33,139 nt of DNA, taken from positions 1-33,139 of IMG/VR virus record IMGVR_UViG_3300020204_000209. One strand, written 5' to 3'. Positions 1-7,800 of this stretch are shown here, piece after piece; positions within the stretch are counted from its first letter, which is position 1, and every line of letters begins with the position of its first letter. The notes beneath the pieces were generated by a model that saw only the letters and a program-made list of their open reading frames with translations, did no database searches and was not told the DNA's origin. The position numbers and the translations under genes were made by a program. The stretch comes from a virus.

Positions 1-618
1 TATTTGATCTAATGTTATTTCTTCTGACTTGGTTCCCCAGTTGTCTGCACCAACTTTACGACACTTCACAAGTGCTCCAGATGCATATGCACTTGGCCAT
101 ACGCTGTAGCGTGACTTTACCTTATGATAGCAAGCATCTTTAGTGCCACTACCTTTACCTGGTTTGTCTTTTACTTCTTGGAGATCCATTTCTTCTTTCA
201 TTTTTTTGGGTTTATCTGTTGGAACATAAGTTGGTTTTGCAGCACCTGATTTTTGTTGCTGACCAGGATCTGCTGCTTTTTTTCTTCTTGCTGCAGAAAG
301 TCGTTCTGCCTGTGTCATACTTGCTCTTTTTTCAGAAGAAACACATTTAGGCACACCTTCACCTGGTTCATCACTTGCACAAGTTCCACCAGTAACTACA
401 TTAACCCAACCACGTATACCCTCTTTTGATTTACTTCTAAACCAATCAGTTAGGCCTTCTTCAGTCACATCTTTAAACTTCTTATGTTCTTTTTTAGCAG
501 ATGCTTCCATTTTCTTTAAGCGAGTATAATAGTCTGGGATTTCGTCCAGGTGTTGAAGTGCAATATCTCTAGCGAGTTCATGATCTTTTGTGTGTTCATG
601 TTCAATAGGCTCGCCCAT
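1..618 (-). CDS. Unknown conserved phage protein, C-terminus cut by window edge
   Basis: The reading frame is open to base 1 with no stop, so the C-terminus lies outside the window; 206 codons are visible from the ATG at 616-618. The first part (HEHTKDHELARDIALQHLDE, then PDYYTRL) resembles the small phage domain I remember as DUF5661. The middle is Lys/Arg, Ser and Gly rich with RGWVNVVTGG and SMTQAERLSAARRKKAADPG. The end has a Cys/Tyr/Trp pattern (ACYHKVKSRYSVWPSAYASG, then ALVKCRKVG) seen in marine phage proteins of unknown function. The DUF number is from memory. The frame stays open upstream to about 705 and still looks homologous (VEQIARKHRLDVSFIQKQL) but has no ATG, GTG or TTG there, so the true start may be an unusual codon such as ATT at 667-669. 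The gene sits where T4 has gp17, directly after gp16. No function can be assigned. Confidence 0.75.
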   Translation of the reverse strand, partial: MGEPIEHEHTKDHELARDIALQHLDEIPDYYTRLKKMEASAKKEHKKFKDVTEEGLTDWFRSKSKEGIRGWVNVVTGGTCASDEPGEGVPKCVSSEKRASMTQAERLSAARRKKAADPGQQQKSGAAKPTYVPTDKPKKMKEEMDLQEVKDKPGKGSGTKDACYHKVKSRYSVWPSAYASGALVKCRKVGADNWGTKSEEITLDQI

Positions 619-685
619 ATCAAGTTGTTTTTGAATGAAAGATACATCAAGGCGATGTTTTCTTGCAATTTGCTCAACTCTTTTA

Positions 686-692
686 TATTTAT
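686..692 (-). promoter_or_regulatory. Candidate T4-type late promoter ATAAATA
   Basis: ATAAATA reads on the minus strand, overlapping the stop codon of gp16 (692-694). By the spacing known for T4 late promoters the transcript would start near 680, which leaves a leader of about 11 bases to an ATT codon at 669 or about 62 bases to the first ATG at 618. It points at the leftmost ORF. The motif is short and the region is AT-rich, so chance cannot be excluded. Confidence 0.5.
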
Positions 693-1117
693 TATTCTGC
701 TTTTGTCTGTTTTAATAACTTAGATAACTCTGCTGTTGATCCAACAAACAATGCATTGGTGACATTTGTAGTTGATTTTCCATCTTTAGTTTCTTCAATA
801 TCTTTTAATTTCTTTTGAAGGTCTAATAATTTGTCTGTAGCATCAGCAACACTTTTTATTAATTGTCCAGCAACTTCATAAGCTCTTGGTTGATCTGTTT
901 CTTGAGCTAATTCAAGAATACCATTAATTGCCTCTTGTCCTTTTTCTATAAGAGAATACAAATTACCTCTTGTGTACTCATAGTCCTTTCTAATATCTTT
1001 ATTAGAATCATCTACAACCGGCAATTCCATTTTTGCAAGTTCACTTGAAGACTCAACAATTTGAGATTCAATGTCCAATGCTTTGTCTAGGTCTTCAAAA
1101 TTTTTTGTCATAGTCAT
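692..1117 (-). CDS. gp16: Terminase small subunit, gp16-like
   Basis: This 141-aa protein matches the cyanophage gp16 pattern: a central KDYEYTRGNLYSLIEKGQEA segment followed by NGILELAQETDQPRAYEVAG, a helical DKLLDLQKKLKDIE stretch and a C-terminal TNVTNALFVGSTAEL motif. In T4-like phages gp16 forms a ring that recognises concatemeric DNA and regulates the gp17 ATPase and nuclease during headful packaging. The protein is acidic and helical. The start ATG at 1115-1117 lies one base after the gp15 stop; a second Met two codons later is an alternative. The next gene to the left does not look like gp17 in the part visible, so the usual 16-17 pairing seems to be interrupted here. Confidence 0.9.
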   Translation of the reverse strand: MTMTKNFEDLDKALDIESQIVESSSELAKMELPVVDDSNKDIRKDYEYTRGNLYSLIEKGQEAINGILELAQETDQPRAYEVAGQLIKSVADATDKLLDLQKKLKDIEETKDGKSTTNVTNALFVGSTAELSKLLKQTKAE

Positions 1118-1118
1118 T

Positions 1119-2186
1119 TTATGTTAAAGTTGAGGGATCAACATCAGTATCAGTTACCGAATTATAAATTAACCCATCATTAAAGAAATCAGTTTCCCCA
1201 CTAAATCCAAAATCATCACCATCTTCTATTAAGTTATCATCAGATTGTGTAAGTAAGTAAATGTCTGATCCATTCAGATGTTCAGTAATTGATGTTCCAG
1301 ATGTTCCTCTAGATACTTTTACATTATTCCCTGTTATTGAAATTGCTTCCATTACCTCACCATTTACAAATAATCTAGATCCAACAGAAATAGATGCAAT
1401 AGTATCTACTGCTATTGTTGTTGAATTTTCTTCCAGATCATGAGTTAATTTTGCGATCATATTATTTGCATAAGGTTCAACTGCTGTTGCTGTGGCAGTA
1501 TAACGAACTGATCTTGGATAATTTCTTTCAGTGTCGGTGTGATAATCGACTTGAACTTTTTTGATAATTCCTGGAGTTGAAGTTGGAATTGGCCCATAAA
1601 GATATGTTTTAGCTGTAAAATTTAAAGTATAAATTAATGTTCTTCTTGAATTAAAATTACCTTCGTAATCATCTCTCATAGAGATATTTTCCAAAACAAT
1701 AGGAATATCCTTTTTCTCACCAATTTGTTGTATCAAAAATACTGTAATATTGTATGATGGTTGAAAATAAGGAAGTATTTGTTCTACTATTTGAAGAGCA
1801 TCCTCATTTGTTTTGCTCATAATACTAAGTTCAAATCCAATATTATAAGGGACTGGCATGAAGACTTTATTCAGTTCTTTCCCAGAACTTTTATCTAAAG
1901 CCTTAAATTCTTTGGTTACGGAAAGTTTTCTTGAAGAATCGTACTGAAGAGAGGTCATTTCAAATGCCATTCGTGGCAAAGTTATACCCTTTTTACTTTC
2001 AATATCTGGTTGTTGCTGAATCTTTGCTAAAAATTTATCAATTGATCCATAAGCAAGAGGCACTTTAATCGAACTAACTACATTTGTTGAGTTATCTTTT
2101 CTCTTGATATCAATATCATTAAAAATTGTTCCGAAAGCAACAATTGTTTTTCTAATAATTTCGTTATAAAAATAAGTTCCTAACAT
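1119..2186 (-). CDS. gp15: Tail completion / sheath stabiliser protein, gp15-like, with C-terminal extra module
   Basis: The N-terminal part (MLGTYFYNEIIRKTIVAFGT, IKVPLAYGSIDKFLAK, LPRMAFEMTSLQYD, PVPYNIGFELSIM) is typical of gp15, which caps the upper end of the contractile tail and fixes the sheath so that the head-neck can join. T4 gp15 is 272 aa as I recall; this one is 355 aa. The extra length is at the C-terminus: about residues 245-313 form a beta-type module (TTIAVDTIASISVGSRLFV, then EAISITGNNVKVSRGTSGTS) that I also see in the two giant virion proteins, followed by an acidic Asp/Asn-rich tail. The gene is four bases downstream of gp14 and almost touches gp16, consistent with one late transcript. 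Confidence 0.9.
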   Translation of the reverse strand: MLGTYFYNEIIRKTIVAFGTIFNDIDIKRKDNSTNVVSSIKVPLAYGSIDKFLAKIQQQPDIESKKGITLPRMAFEMTSLQYDSSRKLSVTKEFKALDKSSGKELNKVFMPVPYNIGFELSIMSKTNEDALQIVEQILPYFQPSYNITVFLIQQIGEKKDIPIVLENISMRDDYEGNFNSRRTLIYTLNFTAKTYLYGPIPTSTPGIIKKVQVDYHTDTERNYPRSVRYTATATAVEPYANNMIAKLTHDLEENSTTIAVDTIASISVGSRLFVNGEVMEAISITGNNVKVSRGTSGTSITEHLNGSDIYLLTQSDDNLIEDGDDFGFSGETDFFNDGLIYNSVTDTDVDPSTLT

Positions 2187-2190
2187 TTAA

Positions 2191-3582
2191 CTATACCTCA
2201 CCAAATGGGTTTTTTTCTGAAAAATCTATAATCAAATCTGCCTCTGATTCAATAGTTTTATTATCTGCAAATGGATTTGATTCATCAAATTGTGTTATAT
2301 TATCTAGTATAAAAATACTTCCATTACTTCCGGTTATTTTTTCTCCTTCAATAAATCTTCCAGATATATTAGATATTTTAAGTTCTTTTGTTACTGCATT
2401 CCAAGTCTTGACCTTTGCAGTTGCTCCAGATGTATATCCGGTCACAACTTCATTTAATACAAATCCATTATCAACTAATGTAGTTGCACTTTCTGGTGCC
2501 GAAAATGATATTGTTGGAGCATATGGAAATCCTTCTCCAGTATTTTTGAATCTAACTCCAACAACATTGCCATTGGCATTTAATACGGATTCTGCCAATG
2601 GGTTTCCATATATTGAAGAATTTGGATTTGCAGAAAAACTAACAGTCGGTGGGTTTACATAAGATCCACCACTATTTGCGATACTGATGTTCGTTATCGC
2701 ACCAAAAGTGGATATTCCTACAGTTGCTATAGCTCCTGAACCTATATTACTAACTATTGATATTGATGGGGCCTTTAAATAACCACTACCAGGGTTTGTT
2801 ATTAAAATTCTATCAATATAGTAGTAATTAATTGAATTACTTGTACTTGTTATTGCGACTGCTGTTGCTGTAGTCCCACCAGAAACTTGTGGTGGGGATA
2901 TTCTTATTGTTGGTGGGGTTCTGTAATCAGAACCTCTTGCTAACACATTTATAAATCTTACTGAACCAGTATTTGTAGTAATTCCGAGAGTTGCTGTAGC
3001 AGTTGTTCCGATTCCAATTAAAGACATTGTTGCAATAAATCCAACATCCTCAACTTCATCATTAATTTCTGATACATTAGTTTGAATAACTTCGTCTTCA
3101 TAACGGAAGAGTTCGCAAGTTAATTCATATGTGTAATTTTTTTGAAGTTGATAAAAAGGATCATCTCTTTTTACATACTTAATTTCAAATAACCTATCAC
3201 CAAGAGGAAAATAAATTAAATCACCCTCTTTTGGTCTTGATATCAACTTTAGGTTGGTCTTTCCGGACAATAAAGGTTGAACATAAGTCTCATATCTTTC
3301 TTGGGAGATTGATAAAATCAATTCATCCTTTGTTTCTATACCAAATTTTGACAAAGTATCACCTTGTCCTTCCCATCCATCATAACTTACGACATAAGCT
3401 TCTAAAGGAATTGCCTGCTCAAATCTAGATGCAACTATTTCTCTAATTATACTTTTTTCACCAATAAAAGATTGGGGCAAATAGTGTACTTCTACGCCAT
3501 GCATTCTTATAGATTCATTTACCAAATCTTGCAAAAGATTTTGTTCAGATTTTGAACCGTTAAGAAAAAAGGGATTTAACAT
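2191..3582 (-). CDS. gp14: Neck protein, gp14-like, with inserted GxGY repeats
   Basis: The N-terminus (MLNPFFLNGSKSEQNLLQDL, IRMHGVEVHYLPQ) and the region to about residue 175 (RPKEGDLIYFPLGDRLFEIK, YTYELTCELFRYEDE) are characteristic of gp14, which with gp13 forms the neck ring joining head and tail. T4 gp14 is 256 aa as I recall; this protein has 463 aa because about residues 180-415 are filled by repeated units of the type GSGY-x-x-PP-x-I/V-S-F/I (for example NPGSGYLKAPSISI and NTGEGFPYAPTISF) alternating with Ala/Thr-rich strands. The same kind of repeat occurs in the 4074-aa baseplate protein. The canonical ending (ESNPFADNKTIESEADLIID, FSEKNPFGE) resumes after the insert. The gene lies four bases downstream of gp13. 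Confidence 0.9.
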   Translation of the reverse strand: MLNPFFLNGSKSEQNLLQDLVNESIRMHGVEVHYLPQSFIGEKSIIREIVASRFEQAIPLEAYVVSYDGWEGQGDTLSKFGIETKDELILSISQERYETYVQPLLSGKTNLKLISRPKEGDLIYFPLGDRLFEIKYVKRDDPFYQLQKNYTYELTCELFRYEDEVIQTNVSEINDEVEDVGFIATMSLIGIGTTATATLGITTNTGSVRFINVLARGSDYRTPPTIRISPPQVSGGTTATAVAITSTSNSINYYYIDRILITNPGSGYLKAPSISIVSNIGSGAIATVGISTFGAITNISIANSGGSYVNPPTVSFSANPNSSIYGNPLAESVLNANGNVVGVRFKNTGEGFPYAPTISFSAPESATTLVDNGFVLNEVVTGYTSGATAKVKTWNAVTKELKISNISGRFIEGEKITGSNGSIFILDNITQFDESNPFADNKTIESEADLIIDFSEKNPFGEV

Positions 3583-3586
3583 GCGA

Positions 3587-4417
3587 TTATCCGATCATAT
3601 CAAACGGTGGTAATTCATATGTGCTCATCATTTTCTCCATAATTTGATCTATCTCTCTTTGAGCATCTTCATATATTTCTCTTCCATTAAACTCAACTCC
3701 ACCTGGAAGTTTCATTCCTCTAAATTTCAATAAATTTTGCCCCCATTGCCTTTTTATCAAAGATGTCAAGTAGGGTTTTAAGAACGAATCATTCCAAACT
3801 CTAGAGTAATCATTCGGATCTAAAGTCGAATAGCAATCAATGACAAGATATTGGTCTGCTCTAATTGCAGACCAATCCACATCCATGTACAATCTATCTT
3901 GCCTCTTATTAAATCTTATTTGTTTTTGAGGGTTTAACAGAAAATCAATATCTTCAAGGTATCTCTTAGTCATGCTATAAGTTAGTAATTCAAGTGATCC
4001 CCAATAATAAAGATCATTTAGAAATAATTGATATTTAATACTAAACATTCCGCTCGAAACACTATTTGTTCCATCATATTGGAATATTTTATTTACTCCG
4101 ATAATATTGGGTGGAATTTGAATATAATTTTGATTTTCTTCAAATCCAAAATTCGTCGGAGATCCTGAAATATTTGATGTGGCAGATGTAGTTCCTACTC
4201 CAACCTTTCCTCTTGCTCTGTTAATATCTTGTTGAGTTACTTTGTATTTGTAATAAGTTTGAATAACACCATCAAAATGTCTTTCTTGAAAAAGTTGAAT
4301 TGCATCATCAACTAAATCTTCAATTTGTTCATCAGCTACATTAATTTCTAAAACTGGCGCACCCAGTTTTCTTTTACAATAATCTATTAACTCTTGTCTA
4401 GTTGTTGGTTGCGCCAT
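3587..4417 (-). CDS. gp13: Neck protein, gp13-like
   Basis: This 276-aa protein is close in length to T4 gp13 (309 aa as I recall) and has the cyanophage gp13 pattern: TTRQELIDYCKRKLGAPVLE and INVADEQIEDLVDDAIQLF at the N-terminus, a KYQLFLNDLYYWGS region, RLYMDVDW, and LKPYLTSLIKRQWGQNL then KFRGMKLPGGVEFNG near the C-terminus. It should form the neck together with gp14 and connect the portal vertex to the tail. A late-promoter-like ATAAATA (4441-4447) and an AAAGG sequence precede the ATG, with a predicted leader of about 18 bases, which suggests that gp13, gp14, gp15 and gp16 can be transcribed as their own late unit. Confidence 0.92.
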   Translation of the reverse strand: MAQPTTRQELIDYCKRKLGAPVLEINVADEQIEDLVDDAIQLFQERHFDGVIQTYYKYKVTQQDINRARGKVGVGTTSATSNISGSPTNFGFEENQNYIQIPPNIIGVNKIFQYDGTNSVSSGMFSIKYQLFLNDLYYWGSLELLTYSMTKRYLEDIDFLLNPQKQIRFNKRQDRLYMDVDWSAIRADQYLVIDCYSTLDPNDYSRVWNDSFLKPYLTSLIKRQWGQNLLKFRGMKLPGGVEFNGREIYEDAQREIDQIMEKMMSTYELPPFDMIG

Positions 4418-4440
4418 TTATTTGCATAAACCTTTCAAAA

Positions 4441-4447
4441 TATTTAT
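4441..4447 (-). promoter_or_regulatory. Candidate T4-type late promoter for gp13
   Basis: ATAAATA on the minus strand, 24 bases upstream of the gp13 ATG and overlapping the stop codon of the 56-aa gene. A start about six bases after the motif would give a leader of about 18 bases that begins close to an AAAGG ribosome-binding sequence. Confidence 0.6.
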
Positions 4448-4614
4448 GTTACAAGATTAGCGAGAACTTCTTGCTGTTTATAGTAAAGTTTTGCATAACA
4501 TTTTGCAAAATCTCTTAATACTTCAATATCTTCAATTTTATCGAGATCTCTAGAAATTTTTTCATATTCAAATGATTTAGATATACTTTCTAAAGAAACT
4601 TTGTCAGGATCCAT
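4444..4614 (-). CDS. Small conserved cyanophage protein, 56 aa, function unknown
   Basis: This short frame (56 aa) begins MDPDKVSLESISKSFEYEK and continues ISRDLDKIEDIEVLRDFAKC, with YAKLYYKQQEVLANL near the end. I recognise it as a small helical protein commonly found between the giant virion gene and gp13 in T4-like cyanophages; its role is not known to me. The predicted protein is almost entirely alpha-helical and charged, with one Cys. Its start overlaps the end of the 79-aa gene by 11 bases (4604-4614), which suggests translational coupling. Its stop codon lies within the candidate late promoter of gp13. Confidence 0.85.
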   Translation of the reverse strand: MDPDKVSLESISKSFEYEKISRDLDKIEDIEVLRDFAKCYAKLYYKQQEVLANLVT

Positions 4615-4843
4615 GCTGCTTATTTTCTATAATAGTTTTTAATAAAGTTTTGATTTCACTCAAATCATCTTTTATAGTATTAACTTCTTCTTTTAGGGTA
4701 TTGATTTCATTTTGTTCTTTTAATTTTTGATTTTTCATCTGCATATACGCATTATATGCAGATGAATCTGTATTAACTATACTATTTGAAGAGGAATCTC
4801 TATAAAGATTCCTCTTTCCTTCGACGGGAATATAATTATTCAT
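4604..4843 (-). CDS. Small conserved cyanophage coiled-coil protein, 79 aa
   Basis: The N-terminal third (NNYIPVEGKRNLYRDSSSN, then SIVNTDSSAYNAYM) matches a conserved small cyanophage protein of unknown function. The rest (KNQKLKEQNEINTLKEEVNT, IKDDLSEIKTLLKTIIE) shows heptad spacing of Leu/Ile and is very likely a coiled coil, so the protein probably oligomerises or binds a virion partner. The ATG is one base after the stop of the 2602-aa gene, so it is part of the same transcript. A perfect 14-bp inverted repeat lies inside codons 26-37. Confidence 0.85.
   Translation of the reverse strand: MNNYIPVEGKRNLYRDSSSNSIVNTDSSAYNAYMQMKNQKLKEQNEINTLKEEVNTIKDDLSEIKTLLKTIIENKQHGS
4734..4766. repeat. 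Perfect 14-bp inverted repeat, 5-base loop, inside the 79-aa gene
   Basis: Bases 4734-4747 and 4753-4766 are exact reverse complements, separated by five bases. The arms are mixed sequence (TTCATCTGCATATA), not a simple repeat. It codes for part of the region before the coiled coil (around SSAYNAYMQMK). In mRNA it would form a long uninterrupted stem. There is no T-run after it, so it is not an ordinary terminator. Confidence 0.9.
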
Positions 4844-4844
4844 T

Positions 4845-7800
4845 CTATGCTAATGCTATCACTCTAAAGTCACGAATTCTTGGAACATTTGCCTGATTAG
4901 TTGATGTGAATATCAACTTAATAGCATATGCTTTGAATTCAGGTAAATTATTTATTGTAAATTCATGATCCACGAATTGATTATCTAAGGTTGTAGTTGC
5001 AATAAATTTGTCACTTGAACCATTATTTTTACTGGGATCAATAATTTCCATGCTGCTATTTAAATTCGAATATCCTGGGAATAATTCATAATCTGGATTC
5101 GCTGGGCCATCATTTCTATAAATCTTATAAAGTGCTCTGATATCACAACCAGTTGGTTTATTTGCAGCAAACATCACTTTTAAAGAAGTTGCTGGATTTT
5201 CTACGGAAATTGGTTTAGTTATATAGATTGCAGCATGTGGATCGTCAAATGGAGACATTATATCGCCATTTGTGGCAAAATCATTCACAGGATTATTGAT
5301 CCTATTTGATGTCAGTATCGCACTTACTCTATTCAAGTCAACTACTGGAGATATATCTTCCTGCGTTGTATTTAAGTTCAATTCCAATGTCATAGATCTA
5401 TTTCCAGGCAAATTATCCAAATATTCTAGTTCATTTGCTCTAGAAGCTATTAATCTGGGTGAATTAAACTTATTATTTTCGTTTAAAACAATCGGTTCAA
5501 ATCCAGTATCTCTAAAAGATTCTTCTTCAGAAACATTTTCATTCTGGACAGATCCAATACTTGTTGCAGTAATAGTTCTCAATGCTGCTCTTATGAAAGT
5601 ATCTGCTGGTGTAAATGTTTGCACATTTGGATGCACAGATTCAAACTGAATATTTTTAGATGCTTTGACATTAGTTCCACCATCATTCTTAGTTTCTCGG
5701 AAATACAAAGCTGGCAATGAACCAGTCCCTGTTCTGTCTGTAAGGATTACAGTTGATCCTGAAGTTTGACTCTGAGTATTAACTCTTACATAGAAGCTAT
5801 CGAGATCTCTGGCGTCTTTATTTGGTATAGTAACTTCATTAAAATTAAATGTTGTGTTCAATCTAGCCAAAGATACGCCATTTAGTTCATATTTTAAAAC
5901 TTTATCGTTGATATTATGTGCTGTCGGTATTGTATTGAATTGACCCCTCACAACACCATTTAATCCTGTTCCACTATTATTAATTCCAGTATATTTAATA
6001 ATTTCAGAACCAATTTGGACATATCCTGGAGTTGTTGAACCAACTGATATGTTTTCGTATGTGGAGAAATTTTCAAGTATAGAAGTATTGCCAATAGATG
6101 TTACAATTATATCTGTTGATGCGTTGGATAGTGGTTGTAGAAGAGTTAAAACTGGAGTTGCGTCTGGTTTTAAATTGGATATTTCAACAATGTTATTCGC
6201 AGAATGCATAGCGTGTCCATAATATTTTACATTCATATGCAGTCCATCCTTAGAATTATCTGGGAAAATACTGAAAGTATTGGGTGTTTGATTTACAAAT
6301 GTCACTGCAACGCCAGAACTGTTTACATATTGTATTACTGATGTTTGATTAAATGATCCCTGAACATTATCAACAAACATAACATTTCTACCATTTTCTA
6401 ACATTCCAACAGATAATATTGGAGTTTCATTACCTATTTGCGCAAAAGATGTTGATGCTATTGAAAGTCTTTGCCCTATTTGATATCCATTTCCACCAGA
6501 AGTAACAGTAACACCAGTTGAAACTATTTTGCCATCTTGAACGGTAATTTGGCATCTTGCATTTAATCCAGTTTCTGAAGTGACATATACATTATTGTAA
6601 GTAAAAGACCCAGAAAGTGGAGTAATTCCAATTCCAACATCATTAACAATAATTCCCTGATCGCTTTGCTTTATAGTTCCACCTAAACCAACCAATCTTC
6701 CACTAAATCCAGATTGAGTTATTGCTATTCCAATTGGTATGTTTGCCAAATCGTCATTTGATATTATGGTAGAAATGCCAATTTTTAATTGTTTTGAATT
6801 CATTATTACTGGATTATTGCGCAATCTTCTAATTAAATTATTAGATTCGCTCAAAATAGGGCTATAGAATCTAACTGTTCCAGTATCAGTTACAAATTTT
6901 GCTTTATTGATGATATATTTTAAATCTTCATATTGATTCGCTGTCCAAGTTGATCCATTTTGTGACTTAAACAGAACTCCAGCAGATGGCTGCTGCGATA
7001 CGATTATTTGTCCACTTTCATCATTGTTTACTGTTCTAACATCGATTTCGCCCATTCTTGCAATAAAAACATTATACTCATCAGAATTTGATAATAATGT
7101 CAATCCATATTCTTGATTTGCTGGCAAGTAAACTGGAGATGGGAAAGTGAATTTTGTGGAAATGGAACCATCTTCAGAAACAAAAACATCTTTTGGATCT
7201 AAAGTCACTTCTCCAAATTCTGGAATCTTTTGCGTTGGATTACCTGCAACTAGACTTCTTATTTGGCAAGTAATTGGAATTGATGAAGATTTTGTTCTAA
7301 AAAATACTTCCATACTTGTCACAAATATTCCACTTCCATTTCCAGTAACAAATGACTGGCAAAGAGGATCAACCCATTTTACTTCATCTTCTTTTACAGT
7401 ATTTTCAGTAACTCTAAATTCTTGCCTTCTTTCAGTTTCAACTTTTTTATCATTATGGTCTTTTTTCTCAACCCTAGCATTTCTAATGCTAACAACATCT
7501 TCTTGAAGATTATCCAATTGTCCAGAAGCAAACCATGCTACTTCAGCTGAAGAATTCGTTTGGCCACCAATTAAAGAATTGGTAACGCTATCGGTCAATT
7601 TAAATGTTTTAGTACCTGTTGCAAATTTGGGATTAGTTGGAGTTGTTGAGTCTGGAATAAAGAGACAACCTTTTAATGATCCAGATTGATCCGTTACTAG
7701 TCGAACAGAAGTAATTCTAGCTTGCGCTTTACTGGTTAAACCAACCAAAATTTGATTTGGTGCAATCCACCCTAGACTATTTGATGTAATATCAGACAAG

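Noticed and set aside
5272-5649. Plus-strand frame of 125 codons, and other plus-strand frames inside the structural genes
   Set aside because: They mirror long Thr/Ser/Asn-rich coding on the minus strand and none has a ribosome site, a promoter or a family pattern.
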